33,495 nt of DNA, taken from the NCBI GenBank assembly GCA_023439125.1, contig JAEXOU010000021.1:1-33495 (forward strand), read 5' to 3'. Source of the stretch: Bacillota bacterium. Lineage in GTDB: Bacteria; Bacillota; Clostridia; Lachnospirales; Lachnospiraceae. The position numbers and the translations under genes were made by a program. Of the stretch, positions 15,805-24,258 are shown one piece after another. Positions within the stretch are counted from its first letter, which is position 1, and each line of letters begins with the position of its first letter. The notes below the pieces were generated by a model. It was not told the DNA's origin and did not search any database. It was given only the letters and a program-made list of their open reading frames with translations.

Positions 15805-16494
15805 GTGTTAGAATACGATTGTTTAATTGTAGACGATGAAGAGGCATTATCGGAAAGCACTTGTGAATTTTTTAATATGTTTGGAGTAACTACGCATTGG
15901 GTAGCAGATGAGAAGTCGTGTTTTGAATTCCTGCAACAAAACAAGGTGGATTTGATTCTCTTAGATATTAATTTAGGAAATAATTCAGGTTTTGCGATTT
16001 GTAAAAAACTTCGAACAACTACGAATATCCCAATTTTATTTATCAGCGCTAGGACAAGCGAGGATGATGTTTTACTTGCTCTTAGTATTGGTGGAGATGA
16101 CTACATTCAAAAGCCATATTCATTAAGTATCTTACTTGCAAAAGTAAAAACTGTTTTAAAACGAAGCCGACTTAATCAAGATAATCAAGAAGATGTTATT
16201 GTGTTTGGAGATTTTACGATCGATTTTTTAAAGGAAAAGCTAATGAAAAGTGAGGAAGTGGTAAAGTTAAAATCAATGGAATACAAACTCCTTGCTTACC
16301 TAATTAAGAATAAAAATAGAGAGGTTTCGAAAGAGGAATTATTTTTAAAAGTTTGGCAGGATGCAATTACAGGAGATGGTACATTAAATGTTCATATTAG
16401 AAGATTGAGAGAAAAGATTGAGGATGATCCAAATAATCCACGATATATTCAAACCGTTTGGGGCAAGGGCTATGTGTTTGAATTAAAGGAGTAA
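15805..16494 (+). CDS. OmpR-family response regulator of the ABC-linked two-component system
   Basis: A 229-residue receiver plus winged-helix regulator. Phospho-acceptor D54 in ILLDINLG; acidic pocket VDDEE; switch lysine in QKPYS; output domain LKSMEYKLLAYLIKN and LNVHIRRLREKIEDD. The start is GTG 15805 because GGGAGGG (15792-15798) lies 6 nt before it. The in-frame ATG at 15790 overlaps that SD and has none of its own. It is 5 bp from the kinase gene and is followed by an ABC module, the arrangement of BceRS/CprRK-type antimicrobial-peptide systems. Direct repeats at 17766-17804 are its likely binding sites. Confidence 0.92.
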   Translation: MLEYDCLIVDDEEALSESTCEFFNMFGVTTHWVADEKSCFEFLQQNKVDLILLDINLGNNSGFAICKKLRTTTNIPILFISARTSEDDVLLALSIGGDDYIQKPYSLSILLAKVKTVLKRSRLNQDNQEDVIVFGDFTIDFLKEKLMKSEEVVKLKSMEYKLLAYLIKNKNREVSKEELFLKVWQDAITGDGTLNVHIRRLREKIEDDPNNPRYIQTVWGKGYVFELKE

Positions 16495-16499
16495 AAAAG

Positions 16500-17762
16500 A
16501 TGAGGAGAAGATTAACAGCATACATAGTTATCATTTTTATCTTAATTGTTAGTAGTATTCTCTACGCTTTCCAATATAAGCAGGTGGATAAATTGGATGT
16601 AGTTGCAGTAAATGATATTGTGCAAACAATAACTTTTCGCTGGGAGGACGTTTGTGAAGGGGATTTTAAAGGTCTGGATTATGATATAGATTATGTTGTC
16701 TTAGATCATCAGAATCAAATTGTTTTTACTACAAAGAGTGGATTAACAACAGATATCAACTCGGCGATTGCAAATCGGGATACGATAATGGATATTGTAC
16801 GACAGGATAGGGTAATAGGAAAGGTTATTATATATAATGAGGCCTCAGAAGTATGGATTAACTATCGCAATCAATTAGTTTCATATCTGTTAATCGTGGT
16901 TATCATTTTAGCTTGCTTTTTTATATTATATGTTTACTATTTGGAGAAAATAATTTTTCATCCTTTCAATAAGTTAAAGGAATTTGCCACTCGTGTTGCC
17001 TTAGGAGATCTTGATTTTCCATTAACTATGGATAAGAAAAACGGATTTGGGGCATTTACTGAGAGTTTTGATTTGATGAGAGAAGAGTTAAAAAAATCAA
17101 GAGAGAGTGAGCGAGCTGCGAATCAAAGTAAGAAGGAACTAGTGGCTTCGTTAAGCCATGATATTAAAACACCCATTGCCTCGATTAAAGCCGTTGTAGA
17201 AGTGTTACAAGTAAAAACAAAGGAAGAGTACATAACAAAACAATTGAATATTATAGCGACAAAGGCAGATCAGATAAACTCTTTGATTACGAATATGTTT
17301 ACCGCGACATTAGAGGAGCTACAGGAACTTAAGGTAGATGTTACAGAGCAATCAAGTGTATTACTTTACAATATAATACAAACGGCTGATTATAACAATC
17401 AGGTCACTATTTCAAATAAAGCGGAATGTATTATTCTTGTAGATGAATTAAGAATATCTCAAGTGATTGATAACATTATAGGAAACTCCTATAAATATGC
17501 AGGTACTTCGATTCATGTTTTATTCCAGATAAAAGACGAATTTTTAGAGATAACTTTTTTAGATTATGGAATGGGGGTATCAAAAGAGGAGGAGAAACTA
17601 ATTTTTCATAAGTTTTATCGAGCGAGCAATGCAAGTAACAAGAGTGGTACTGGACTTGGATTATATATCTCGAAATATCTTATGGAAAAGATGTTAGGTG
17701 GCATAGAATGTGAGAAATCAACAGAAGGTTTCGCCATCAAGATTAGACTAAGGATAGCATGA
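16500..17762 (+). CDS. Sensor histidine kinase linked to the ABC module
   Basis: A 420-residue kinase. TM1 about 6-24; an extracytoplasmic domain of about 95 residues; TM2 about 123-147 (YLLIVVIILACFFILYVYYL); HAMP; H220 in SLSHDIKTPIAS; N box NIIGNSYKYAG; F box HKFYRAS; G box GTGLGLYISKYLMEK. The sizeable sensor domain differs from the very short loops of BceS-type kinases, so it may sense a ligand itself instead of reading the flux of its transporter. GGAG at the end of the regulator gene serves as SD for ATG 16500. Confidence 0.92.
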   Translation: MRRRLTAYIVIIFILIVSSILYAFQYKQVDKLDVVAVNDIVQTITFRWEDVCEGDFKGLDYDIDYVVLDHQNQIVFTTKSGLTTDINSAIANRDTIMDIVRQDRVIGKVIIYNEASEVWINYRNQLVSYLLIVVIILACFFILYVYYLEKIIFHPFNKLKEFATRVALGDLDFPLTMDKKNGFGAFTESFDLMREELKKSRESERAANQSKKELVASLSHDIKTPIASIKAVVEVLQVKTKEEYITKQLNIIATKADQINSLITNMFTATLEELQELKVDVTEQSSVLLYNIIQTADYNNQVTISNKAECIILVDELRISQVIDNIIGNSYKYAGTSIHVLFQIKDEFLEITFLDYGMGVSKEEEKLIFHKFYRASNASNKSGTGLGLYISKYLMEKMLGGIECEKSTEGFAIKIRLRIA

Positions 17763-17765
17763 GAT

Positions 17766-17820
17766 TTAAGGAATTGTTAAGGTTTGATTTAAGACCGGTT
17801 AAGGAGTTACGTGTTATGAT
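17766..17820 (+). promoter_or_regulatory. Activator-type promoter with four TTAAGG-like direct repeats
   Basis: TTAAGG at 17766, 17777 and 17799, plus TTAAGA at 17789, spaced 11, 12 and 10 bp, so all lie on about the same helix face. A -10 box TATGAT follows at 17815-17820, and the -35 position (about 17792) has no consensus. This is the layout of promoters switched on by OmpR-family regulators. It lies between the kinase and ATPase genes, so the transporter genes have their own promoter, presumably activated by the 15805 regulator. Confidence 0.6.
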
Positions 17821-17866
17821 AGGGCCATAGATGCAGTAGAATTATAAGAAAGAAGGAAGTATCATA

Positions 17867-18625
17867 ATGAAGAATGTAATTATCTCAACAGAAAAGTTAA
17901 GTAAGTCCTTCTCAACCAATGGGTCACTACAACATGTAATCAAAAACCTAGACATCGAGATTTACGATGGAGATTTTACTGTGATCATGGGATCTTCAGG
18001 TGCAGGGAAGTCAACACTTCTCTATGCCCTATCAGGAATGGATAAACCAACGCTTGGTTCTATTCACTTTTTACAAGAAAATATTGAATCCTTATCCAAT
18101 GACAATTTAGCAGTATTTCGTCGTAAGAATTGTGGATTTGTATTCCAACAGATGTTCTTACTAGACAATATGACAATTTTAGATAATATTTTAGCAAGTG
18201 GGTTGCTAGTAAGTAAAAATCGTAAGGAAATCATTCAAAGGGCAAAAGATTTATTGACTCAAGTGGGGATTCAAGAGGAAATATGGAATAAGTTTCCGAG
18301 TCAACTTTCTGGAGGTGAAACACAACGTGCTGCAATTGTTCGTGCTATGATTAATCAACCGAAAGTAGTATTTGCAGATGAACCAACAGGAGCATTGAAT
18401 TCATCAGCGGGTAAAGCTGTTCTTGATGTGTTAACAGAAGCGAATCGTAATGGTCAGAATATCATTATGGTTACTCATGACTTAAAGTCTGCACGTCGAG
18501 GAAACCGTATTCTGTATATGAGAGATGGTATTATTCATGGCGTTTGTAATTTAGGAAGTTATGTGAGTGGAGATCGTGAAAGACATGAGAAATTGAAAAA
18601 GTTCCTAGAAGAAATGGGGTGGTAG
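17867..18625 (+). CDS. ABC transporter ATP-binding protein, MacB/LolD/BceA type
   Basis: A 252-residue ATPase. Walker A GSSGAGKST (42-50), Q loop FVFQQMFLLDNMTILDNI, signature LSGGETQRAAI (about 147), Walker B VVFADEPTGALNS and H loop VTHD. The FADEPTGALNS and LSGGE..R pattern is typical of ATPases paired with FtsX-like permeases (type VII ABC systems), which do not carry solutes through a channel but work on the membrane or its surroundings. The permease gene follows after 1 bp. Likely role: resistance to, or sensing of, envelope-active peptides; inferred from context. Confidence 0.93.
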   Translation: MKNVIISTEKLSKSFSTNGSLQHVIKNLDIEIYDGDFTVIMGSSGAGKSTLLYALSGMDKPTLGSIHFLQENIESLSNDNLAVFRRKNCGFVFQQMFLLDNMTILDNILASGLLVSKNRKEIIQRAKDLLTQVGIQEEIWNKFPSQLSGGETQRAAIVRAMINQPKVVFADEPTGALNSSAGKAVLDVLTEANRNGQNIIMVTHDLKSARRGNRILYMRDGIIHGVCNLGSYVSGDRERHEKLKKFLEEMGW

Positions 18626-18626
18626 T

Positions 18627-20978
18627 GTGTATAAAATTAGACTACTAGCTTCAGCGAATATGAAAAAAAGTAAGGGTAATACCATATCGTTATTTTTTAT
18701 GTTTTTGATCGCAGCGTTACTATTAAATATAGGATTACTTGTTCTAAATAATTTTGGTAGTTTTTTTGATAACCTAAAGAAGGAGCTGAACGTTTCCGAT
18801 GTTTACTACAAGATGCCTGCTACAATGTATACGAGTGAAGTAAAGGAATATCTTGAAAACGAACCTAATATTCAAAAGATGCAAGTGGAAGATATTTATG
18901 CAGGAGATACTATAGTAAAGTATGGGAATGAAGAGCGTCAGATTAAATTTATGATATGTAACGCAAATCAAGAACGTACATTATCTAAGTGGAAGTTTAT
19001 AGGGGAACATCTACCTGCAGAAAAGATGTCCATCTATATCCCGTATATTATGAATCTGGATGGAGGATATGGACTAAACGATACATTAAAAATAAACATA
19101 AATGGAAAGGAATTAATATTTACAGTAAAAGGGTTTATTGAAGATATCTATTTTTCATCCCTTGATACAATTTATCTTTCAGGATATGTAACTCCTGAAA
19201 CATTTGACTTGGTTGCGGATCAGTTAAGTGAAGAAAGAGGTGTCTTAGTTTTTACAAAGGAAGAGGTGACCAATAGTAAGGTTGTAAGATCGATTCAAGC
19301 ACTTACTAAGACAGAATCGAGTTTATCACAGTTGAATTCAGAAGAGAGTATATTTAACATTGATTTAGCTCTAGTTGACTTATCGCGTGTTTCTATGTCA
19401 AGTATCATATCATCCGTAATAGTAGTATTTGCTGCTATTATTGTCCTTGTTACTCTGGTAGTTGTACGTTTTCGAATTAATATTAGCATTATTGATGATA
19501 TGATGAAGATTGGTTCTCTGAAAGCAGTAGGATATACGAGCCGACAGATTATGTGCACGATGGCATATCAGTATACAATCATTGCAATTATAGGCAGCCT
19601 AGTTGGAATTATTCTATCATATTTTTGTATCCCTATATTATCGAATGTCTTTGCAGTTCAATCAGGTCTTAAGTGGGAACAAGGTTTTGATTTCGTCGCA
19701 AGTAGCATGACATTAGTGATTCTCTTAGCTATTACAATGGCAGTAGCATACCTTTCATCAAGACGCATCAATAAATTAACACCGATTACCTCTTTACGTG
19801 GTGGAATCGTTACCCATAGCTTTCGTAAAAATCCGATACCACTTCACAAAGTTAAGACAAGATTAACAGTAGCTCTTGCAATGAAAGGGTTATTGCAAAG
19901 CAAGAAACAGAGTTTAATGATAATTCTCATCATAATCGCTATCTCGTTTGCAGGTGCTTTTTCTATTGTGATGTATTATAATACGTCCATTGATACTACG
20001 ACATTTAAAAAAACACCAGGGTTAGAGCTATCAAATGTAGTAGCAATACGTGAGCCAGATGTTAATCAAAAGTCGATCTTAGATGAGATCAGTCAGTTGT
20101 CTGGTGTGAGACTGGCTCAGTATATTGATGAGCTTAGTGTAACGATTGAGGATAATGTGATGAAAGCTTTTGTAATGGAAGACTTTCGTAAAAAGGAAAC
20201 TAATACGGTTTATAAAGGAAGATATCCAATTCATTCGAATGAGATTGTACTAGCTGGACAGTTTGCGAAACAAATTGATAAAGATGTAAGTGATACGGTT
20301 ATTGTAGAGTTAGGAGGCCATAAGGAAGAGTATTTAATTACAGGTCTTTCTCAAGGTACTTATATGGGAGGCAAGAATGTTTCCATATGCCTTAGTGGAA
20401 TGCAGAGACTTAATCCAGACCTTGAACTAAACATGTTAAATATTTATCTTAATCATAAGGAAGTATCGTCAAAGGATTTTGTTGCGCTGTTAGAAACATC
20501 TTACATGGATGTTTTTATCAATGTAATTGATATGGATGAGCAGATTGAAGACGGTATAGGATTATATACGGATCTTATCGGAAAAATCGGACCAGTGATT
20601 CTGATCATTACGATATTGGTAGATATTTTAGTGTTATACTTTGTGCTTAACTCCTCCGTAGTACGTAAAAAGAGAGAATTAGGAATTCAAAAGGCAATTG
20701 GATTTACTACCTTCCAATTAATGAATCAATTATCTCTTAGTTTTCTTGCACCAATCACGATTGGTGTTTGTGCGGGATGCTTGCTTGGGGTAACACAGAT
20801 AAATAATATTATGAGTCTTGTTCAAGGTTCGATGGGAATCATGAAAGCAGAGTATATGATTAAGCCTTTTTGGATTATAGTGTTTGGATTAGCAATTATT
20901 CTAGTATCTTATATTACATCCATGCTCATTACTTATGGTATCCGAAAGATTTCAGCCTATGCATTAGTGACAGAATAA
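18627..20978 (+). CDS. ABC transporter permease with two FtsX domains (8 TM)
   Basis: A 783-residue permease. TM1 about 19-41, a first extracytoplasmic domain (about 45-250), TM2-4 (about 258-282, 308-338, 360-378), TM5 (about 428-452), a second extracytoplasmic domain (about 455-650), and TM6-8 (about 652-675, 705-725, 748-773). This is a tandem pair of FtsX/MacB-type units, each one TM, one ectodomain and three TM. It differs from BceB, which has ten TM and one ectodomain near its centre-right. The start is GTG 18627, 1 bp after the ATPase stop, with GGGGTGG as SD. A terminator follows, closing the four-gene module. Confidence 0.9.
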   Translation: MYKIRLLASANMKKSKGNTISLFFMFLIAALLLNIGLLVLNNFGSFFDNLKKELNVSDVYYKMPATMYTSEVKEYLENEPNIQKMQVEDIYAGDTIVKYGNEERQIKFMICNANQERTLSKWKFIGEHLPAEKMSIYIPYIMNLDGGYGLNDTLKININGKELIFTVKGFIEDIYFSSLDTIYLSGYVTPETFDLVADQLSEERGVLVFTKEEVTNSKVVRSIQALTKTESSLSQLNSEESIFNIDLALVDLSRVSMSSIISSVIVVFAAIIVLVTLVVVRFRINISIIDDMMKIGSLKAVGYTSRQIMCTMAYQYTIIAIIGSLVGIILSYFCIPILSNVFAVQSGLKWEQGFDFVASSMTLVILLAITMAVAYLSSRRINKLTPITSLRGGIVTHSFRKNPIPLHKVKTRLTVALAMKGLLQSKKQSLMIILIIIAISFAGAFSIVMYYNTSIDTTTFKKTPGLELSNVVAIREPDVNQKSILDEISQLSGVRLAQYIDELSVTIEDNVMKAFVMEDFRKKETNTVYKGRYPIHSNEIVLAGQFAKQIDKDVSDTVIVELGGHKEEYLITGLSQGTYMGGKNVSICLSGMQRLNPDLELNMLNIYLNHKEVSSKDFVALLETSYMDVFINVIDMDEQIEDGIGLYTDLIGKIGPVILIITILVDILVLYFVLNSSVVRKKRELGIQKAIGFTTFQLMNQLSLSFLAPITIGVCAGCLLGVTQINNIMSLVQGSMGIMKAEYMIKPFWIIVFGLAIILVSYITSMLITYGIRKISAYALVTE

Positions 20979-20998
20979 GAATAGTGAAAATTAATATG

Positions 20999-21042
20999 AG
21001 TCAAGCATACAATATGATGTATTTTTGCATGCTTGACTTTTT
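20999..21042 (+). terminator. Terminator of the ABC module
   Basis: AGTCAAGCAT (20999-21008) pairs with ATGCTTGACT (21029-21038) around a 20-nt loop, then T's to 21042. Confidence 0.85.
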
Positions 21043-21061
21043 ACCGTTAGGATGATGTCGG

Positions 21062-21160
21062 GGTCAAAAAAGAAATCTGACGTCATTTTGCACAAAGGAA
21101 ATGTTAAGAGTATGGGCTGACAAACATAATTTATACGCAACACGCTTTCGCTTGAATGAA
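21062..21160 (+). repeat. Dispersed MITE-like repeat, copy A
   Basis: About 100 bp nearly identical to 27468-27570. Shared landmarks in order: TCAAAA near the left end, TCTGACGT.ATTTTGCACA, GAGTATG.GCTGACAAACA and CAACACGCTTTCGCTTGAA. The right terminal ACTTTTGATACC seen in copy B is missing here. It lies in the 360-nt gap between the ABC permease terminator and the alarmone synthetase. The rest of that gap holds an AT-rich stretch with TATAAT at 21247-21252, a possible -10. Confidence 0.75.
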
Positions 21161-21338
21161 GTTCGTTATATTTTCTTGTTATATTAACAAAATATTAAAC
21201 TTTAGTTAAGATTAGAAAACTTCAAAGTTTGTTCATAATTATATGATATAATTAATTTAGTAACTTAGGCAAAAAAGTAGTTAGGATCAATATTTATAAT
21301 ACATCCGAAAAACTTAATGAAAAGGAATGGGTGATTGC

Positions 21339-22286
21339 ATGGAACTTCCGATCTTTTATGATCAGGTTGAGGAGTGGAATCGAGCTTTATTGTTATATGA
21401 TTCTGCACTAAAAGAGGTTAATACAAAATTAGAGATATTAAATAACGAATTTAAGCTAGCACATCAGTATAATCCAATTGAACATATAACATCAAGATTA
21501 AAATCTCCCCAGAGTATTGCGAAAAAAATTCGTCATAATGAAATGGAACTTACTGTTGAAAATATTATCAAGTATATTAATGATGTAGCTGGTGTACGCA
21601 TTATCTGTTCTTTTACTTCAGACATTTATCGTATTGCTGATTTAATTGCAAAGCAAAACGATGTGAAGGTACTTAAGGTGAAGGATTATATTATGAACCC
21701 AAAAGAAAATGGATATATGAGTTATCATATGATCATTTCTGTTCCTATTTTCTTATCCGATGAAGTCATTGACACAAAAGTTGAAATTCAAATTCGTACA
21801 ATTGCCATGGATTTTTGGGCAAGTTTAGAGCATAAGATGTACTACAAGTTTGAAGGTAATGCACCCACTCATATTCGTAGAGAGTTAAAAGAATGTGCGG
21901 ATATTGTGTCTTTTCTTGATCAAAAAATGTTAGCTATTAATGAAGAAATTAAAAAATACAGTGAAGATCCTCTCGGTAATTATCGAGAGATGATGTCTGA
22001 TATGTTCCAAAACAAGGTGAAGGAAGCATATGGTACTGTCATTGATGATGAGATAGAAGTAAAAGAAAAGGTATCTGAAGCTGTTGAGATAATAGAACAT
22101 GAGGCAAATAATGATAGTGAGATGATCCGAGAACTTCAAGCAAAGGTCTTACGGGAAAGAGAATTAGGTGCTAAAGACTTCGATAGCAATGATTCAAAGC
22201 AAGAGAAGAATGGAGTTAAGGAAAAAGTATCATTTAAAGCAAATTTGTTTGGTAGAAAGAAATCTCATAATACGGCAATTAATTAG
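21339..22286 (+). CDS. Small alarmone synthetase, RelQ/YjbM-like (p)ppGpp synthetase
   Basis: Transfers pyrophosphate from ATP to GTP or GDP to make (p)ppGpp. Motifs of the RelA/SpoT synthetase fold: ITSRLKSPQSIAKKI, DVAGVRIICSF, NPKENGYMSYHMI and VEIQIRTIAMDFWASLEHKM. No HD hydrolase, TGS or ACT domain is present, so this is a single-domain small synthetase. It is about 315 residues, longer than the usual 200-260, because of a charged C-terminal tail of about 80 residues after the helix ending in GNYREMMSDMF. ATG 21339 is preferred since the ATG at 21327 touches the AAGGA SD. Monocistronic, with a strong terminator after it. Confidence 0.92.
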   Translation: MELPIFYDQVEEWNRALLLYDSALKEVNTKLEILNNEFKLAHQYNPIEHITSRLKSPQSIAKKIRHNEMELTVENIIKYINDVAGVRIICSFTSDIYRIADLIAKQNDVKVLKVKDYIMNPKENGYMSYHMIISVPIFLSDEVIDTKVEIQIRTIAMDFWASLEHKMYYKFEGNAPTHIRRELKECADIVSFLDQKMLAINEEIKKYSEDPLGNYREMMSDMFQNKVKEAYGTVIDDEIEVKEKVSEAVEIIEHEANNDSEMIRELQAKVLRERELGAKDFDSNDSKQEKNGVKEKVSFKANLFGRKKSHNTAIN

Positions 22287-22334
22287 AGAAGATTAAGAAG
22301 GCAGGTTTATGTGTCTTAAGATCAATATAAAATA

Positions 22335-22383
22335 ATCCCTAAAAAGTAGATGAGTTAAATGAATCTACTTTTTAGGGATTTTT
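22335..22383. terminator. Bidirectional terminator
   Basis: A perfect 17-bp stem, arms 22335-22351 (ATCCCTAAAAAGTAGAT) and 22363-22379, then T's. On the opposite strand the stem is followed by TATTTTAT. It separates the rightward alarmone synthetase from the leftward S1-domain gene. Confidence 0.9.
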
Positions 22384-22393
22384 ATGTCTTATC

Positions 22394-23308
22394 TTATGAG
22401 AGATGAATTCCTTTTAGCAATGCTCCAAGACCAGTTGTTGCATCTTCCCCTGTAGAAAACTCAATAGGCGCCTCATCTACATCGTCGATTACTTCTTCTT
22501 TTTCTTCTACTGCCTTAATACTCAGACTAATCTTCCCATCTTTTACATCTAATACTTTTACGGTTACTTCTTGTCCTTCTTTCAAAACTTCACTAGGAGA
22601 TTTTAGGCGTTTTCCGCAAATCTCAGAAATGTGAACGAGTCCAGAAAGTCCATCACCAATCGTAACAAAAGCACCAAATGGCATGATTTTTTCAACAATA
22701 CCATTGATTACAATTCCCTTTTGAACTTTGGAGATTTTACCAGCTTTTTCGGCAGCAGCTTCATCTCTTAACACTTCTTTTGCTGATAATACTAATTTAT
22801 TCGCATCGCGATCCACAGTTACTACAATGACAGACATTTCTTTTCCAACAAACTCAGATACATCTTCCACATAGCTAAGGCTTAGCATGGAGGCTGGAAT
22901 AAATGCACGAATTCCTTCTAGGTAAGTAACAACACCTGCATTTACGGCAGCAGCAATTTTAACTGTTACAACGGTACGATTTTGTTTCATTTCCTTTAGT
23001 TTATCCCAAGAAAGGATGTTTTCTGCTTGTTTTTTCGAGAGAAGAATATTGCCTTCACGATCTTCCCCAAGTACCATTGCTGTAATTTCTTCACCAATTG
23101 TCATGTCTGCTTTAATTGAAAAACGTGGATCGTTACTTAGCTCGTCTAGTTTAATAATACCTTCACTGTAATAGCCCAAGTCTACAGTAACTTCAGTATC
23201 AGAGATACCAATTACAGTACCTTTCACTAAATCCTGTTCTTTTAGTCTTTTGAAAGAACGATTTAGTTCCTCTTTAAAATCATCCATTGTTAGATTATTG
23301 TCATCCAT
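22394..23308 (-). CDS. S1-domain RNA-binding protein (RpsA-like)
   Basis: A 304-residue protein with three S1/OB-fold domains, roughly residues 25-97, 110-178 and 195-268. The last is the most typical: GIVINGIVEKIMPFGAFVTIGDGLSGLVHISEI. The first carries GTVIGISDTEVTVDLGYYSEGII. It resembles the short ribosomal protein S1 homologues of Firmicutes, which bind mRNA and are not stable ribosome components; that role is family knowledge. The C-terminus ends with an acidic linker and GLGALLKGIHL. ATG 23308 (MDDNNL) is chosen because GAGGTG lies 6 nt before it. An upstream ATG at 23374 falls at the promoter. Confidence 0.88.
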   Translation of the reverse strand: MDDNNLTMDDFKEELNRSFKRLKEQDLVKGTVIGISDTEVTVDLGYYSEGIIKLDELSNDPRFSIKADMTIGEEITAMVLGEDREGNILLSKKQAENILSWDKLKEMKQNRTVVTVKIAAAVNAGVVTYLEGIRAFIPASMLSLSYVEDVSEFVGKEMSVIVVTVDRDANKLVLSAKEVLRDEAAAEKAGKISKVQKGIVINGIVEKIMPFGAFVTIGDGLSGLVHISEICGKRLKSPSEVLKEGQEVTVKVLDVKDGKISLSIKAVEEKEEVIDDVDEAPIEFSTGEDATTGLGALLKGIHLS

Positions 23309-23342
23309 TTGATTCACCTCATTGTTTGTGATAATATGTATA

Positions 23343-23370
23343 AGTATAGCACATAATAAAAATCTGTAAA
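23343..23370 (-). promoter_or_regulatory. Promoter of the S1-domain gene
   Basis: Read leftward: TTTACA (23370-23365), 16-bp spacer, TATACT (23348-23343). Start expected about 30 nt upstream of the ATG. Confidence 0.6.
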
Positions 23371-23421
23371 TCAAAAAAACAAGTGGATTTCATTCAAGGC
23401 TACATAGAAGGAGAGTTGATT

Positions 23422-24129
23422 ATGGCATCTTTTTTAGATGATATTACCCCATTTTTAGGAGAAAACACAGCAAATGATCAAGGATTAATGCTTCCAGAAT
23501 TTCTAGAGCAATATGATCCAAACCAATATCCAAACCCATCAGTGACTGCTGATGTTATGGTTTTTTGGGCAAAAGATGAATTAAAGGACGTAACAAAAGA
23601 CTTAAAACTATTATTAATTCGAAGAAAGAATCATCCTAGTATTGGATGGTGGGCACTTCCGGGAGGTTTTGTAGACATTAGAGAAGATGCTGATTTAGCA
23701 GCGAAACGAGAATTGGAAGAAGAGACAGGGATAACTGGAATATCGGTGGAGCAATTATGTGCATGGGGTGATTATAATCGTGACCCTCGGACTAGAATTG
23801 TTACAATTGCTTATTTAGCTTTGTTAGAGAATGTGATTGAAGTGAAAGCAGGAGATGATGCACAAGACGCAGGATGGTTTGATGTAAAACTTCAACTAAT
23901 CCGTGAGGAATTAAAAGAGGAGCGTAAGGTAAAGGTTTATCAGTTAGAATTAGTGAATACGGAAAAAGGTGAAAGAGCTAGCGCAACAGTTGCCTATTCT
24001 TTTTTACCTAATCGTATACTACAGGATGAAAAATACGAGGTATTGAATCGAGATCATCTAGCTTTTGATCATCCATCTTTTATTGTGAAAGGGTTGCTTC
24101 ATTTACAAAACAGATTGAATACATTATAA
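23422..24129 (+). CDS. NUDIX hydrolase, ADP-ribose pyrophosphatase-like
   Basis: A 235-residue NUDIX protein that would cleave a nucleoside diphosphate linked to another group. The NUDIX box is intact: GGFVDIREDADLAAKRELEEETGI fits GX5EX7REUXEEXGU. WWALPGG precedes it, and DYNRDPRTRIVTIAYLAL follows, as in ADP-ribose and related hydrolases. The C-terminal region (LAFDHPSFIVKGLLHLQNRL) is the common end of this subgroup, and I do not see a clear DNA-binding wing as in NrtR regulators. Substrate unproven. ATG 23422 has AAGGAG 8 nt upstream; the in-frame ATG at 23383 has no SD. Confidence 0.88.
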   Translation: MASFLDDITPFLGENTANDQGLMLPEFLEQYDPNQYPNPSVTADVMVFWAKDELKDVTKDLKLLLIRRKNHPSIGWWALPGGFVDIREDADLAAKRELEEETGITGISVEQLCAWGDYNRDPRTRIVTIAYLALLENVIEVKAGDDAQDAGWFDVKLQLIREELKEERKVKVYQLELVNTEKGERASATVAYSFLPNRILQDEKYEVLNRDHLAFDHPSFIVKGLLHLQNRLNTL

Positions 24130-24158
24130 AAAAATTAGTAAATAATTGAAATTAGACA

Positions 24159-24187
24159 TTGACATTAACAAAATGGAGGACTATGAT
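24159..24187 (+). promoter_or_regulatory. Promoter of the CPA2 antiporter gene
   Basis: TTGACA (24159-24164), 17-bp spacer, TATGAT (24182-24187), about 70 bp before the start codon. Confidence 0.75.
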
Positions 24188-24258
24188 AAAAATCGTTGTT
24201 TGAATATATACATAGTAATTCAGATTGAGAATGACTCCAAAAGGAAGGGAAGCAGGAA

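Noticed and set aside
15576..15944. A 122-codon leftward frame spanning the repeats and the start of the 15805 regulator
   Set aside because: Composition is not protein-like, there is no SD, and it overlaps a well-supported regulator start.
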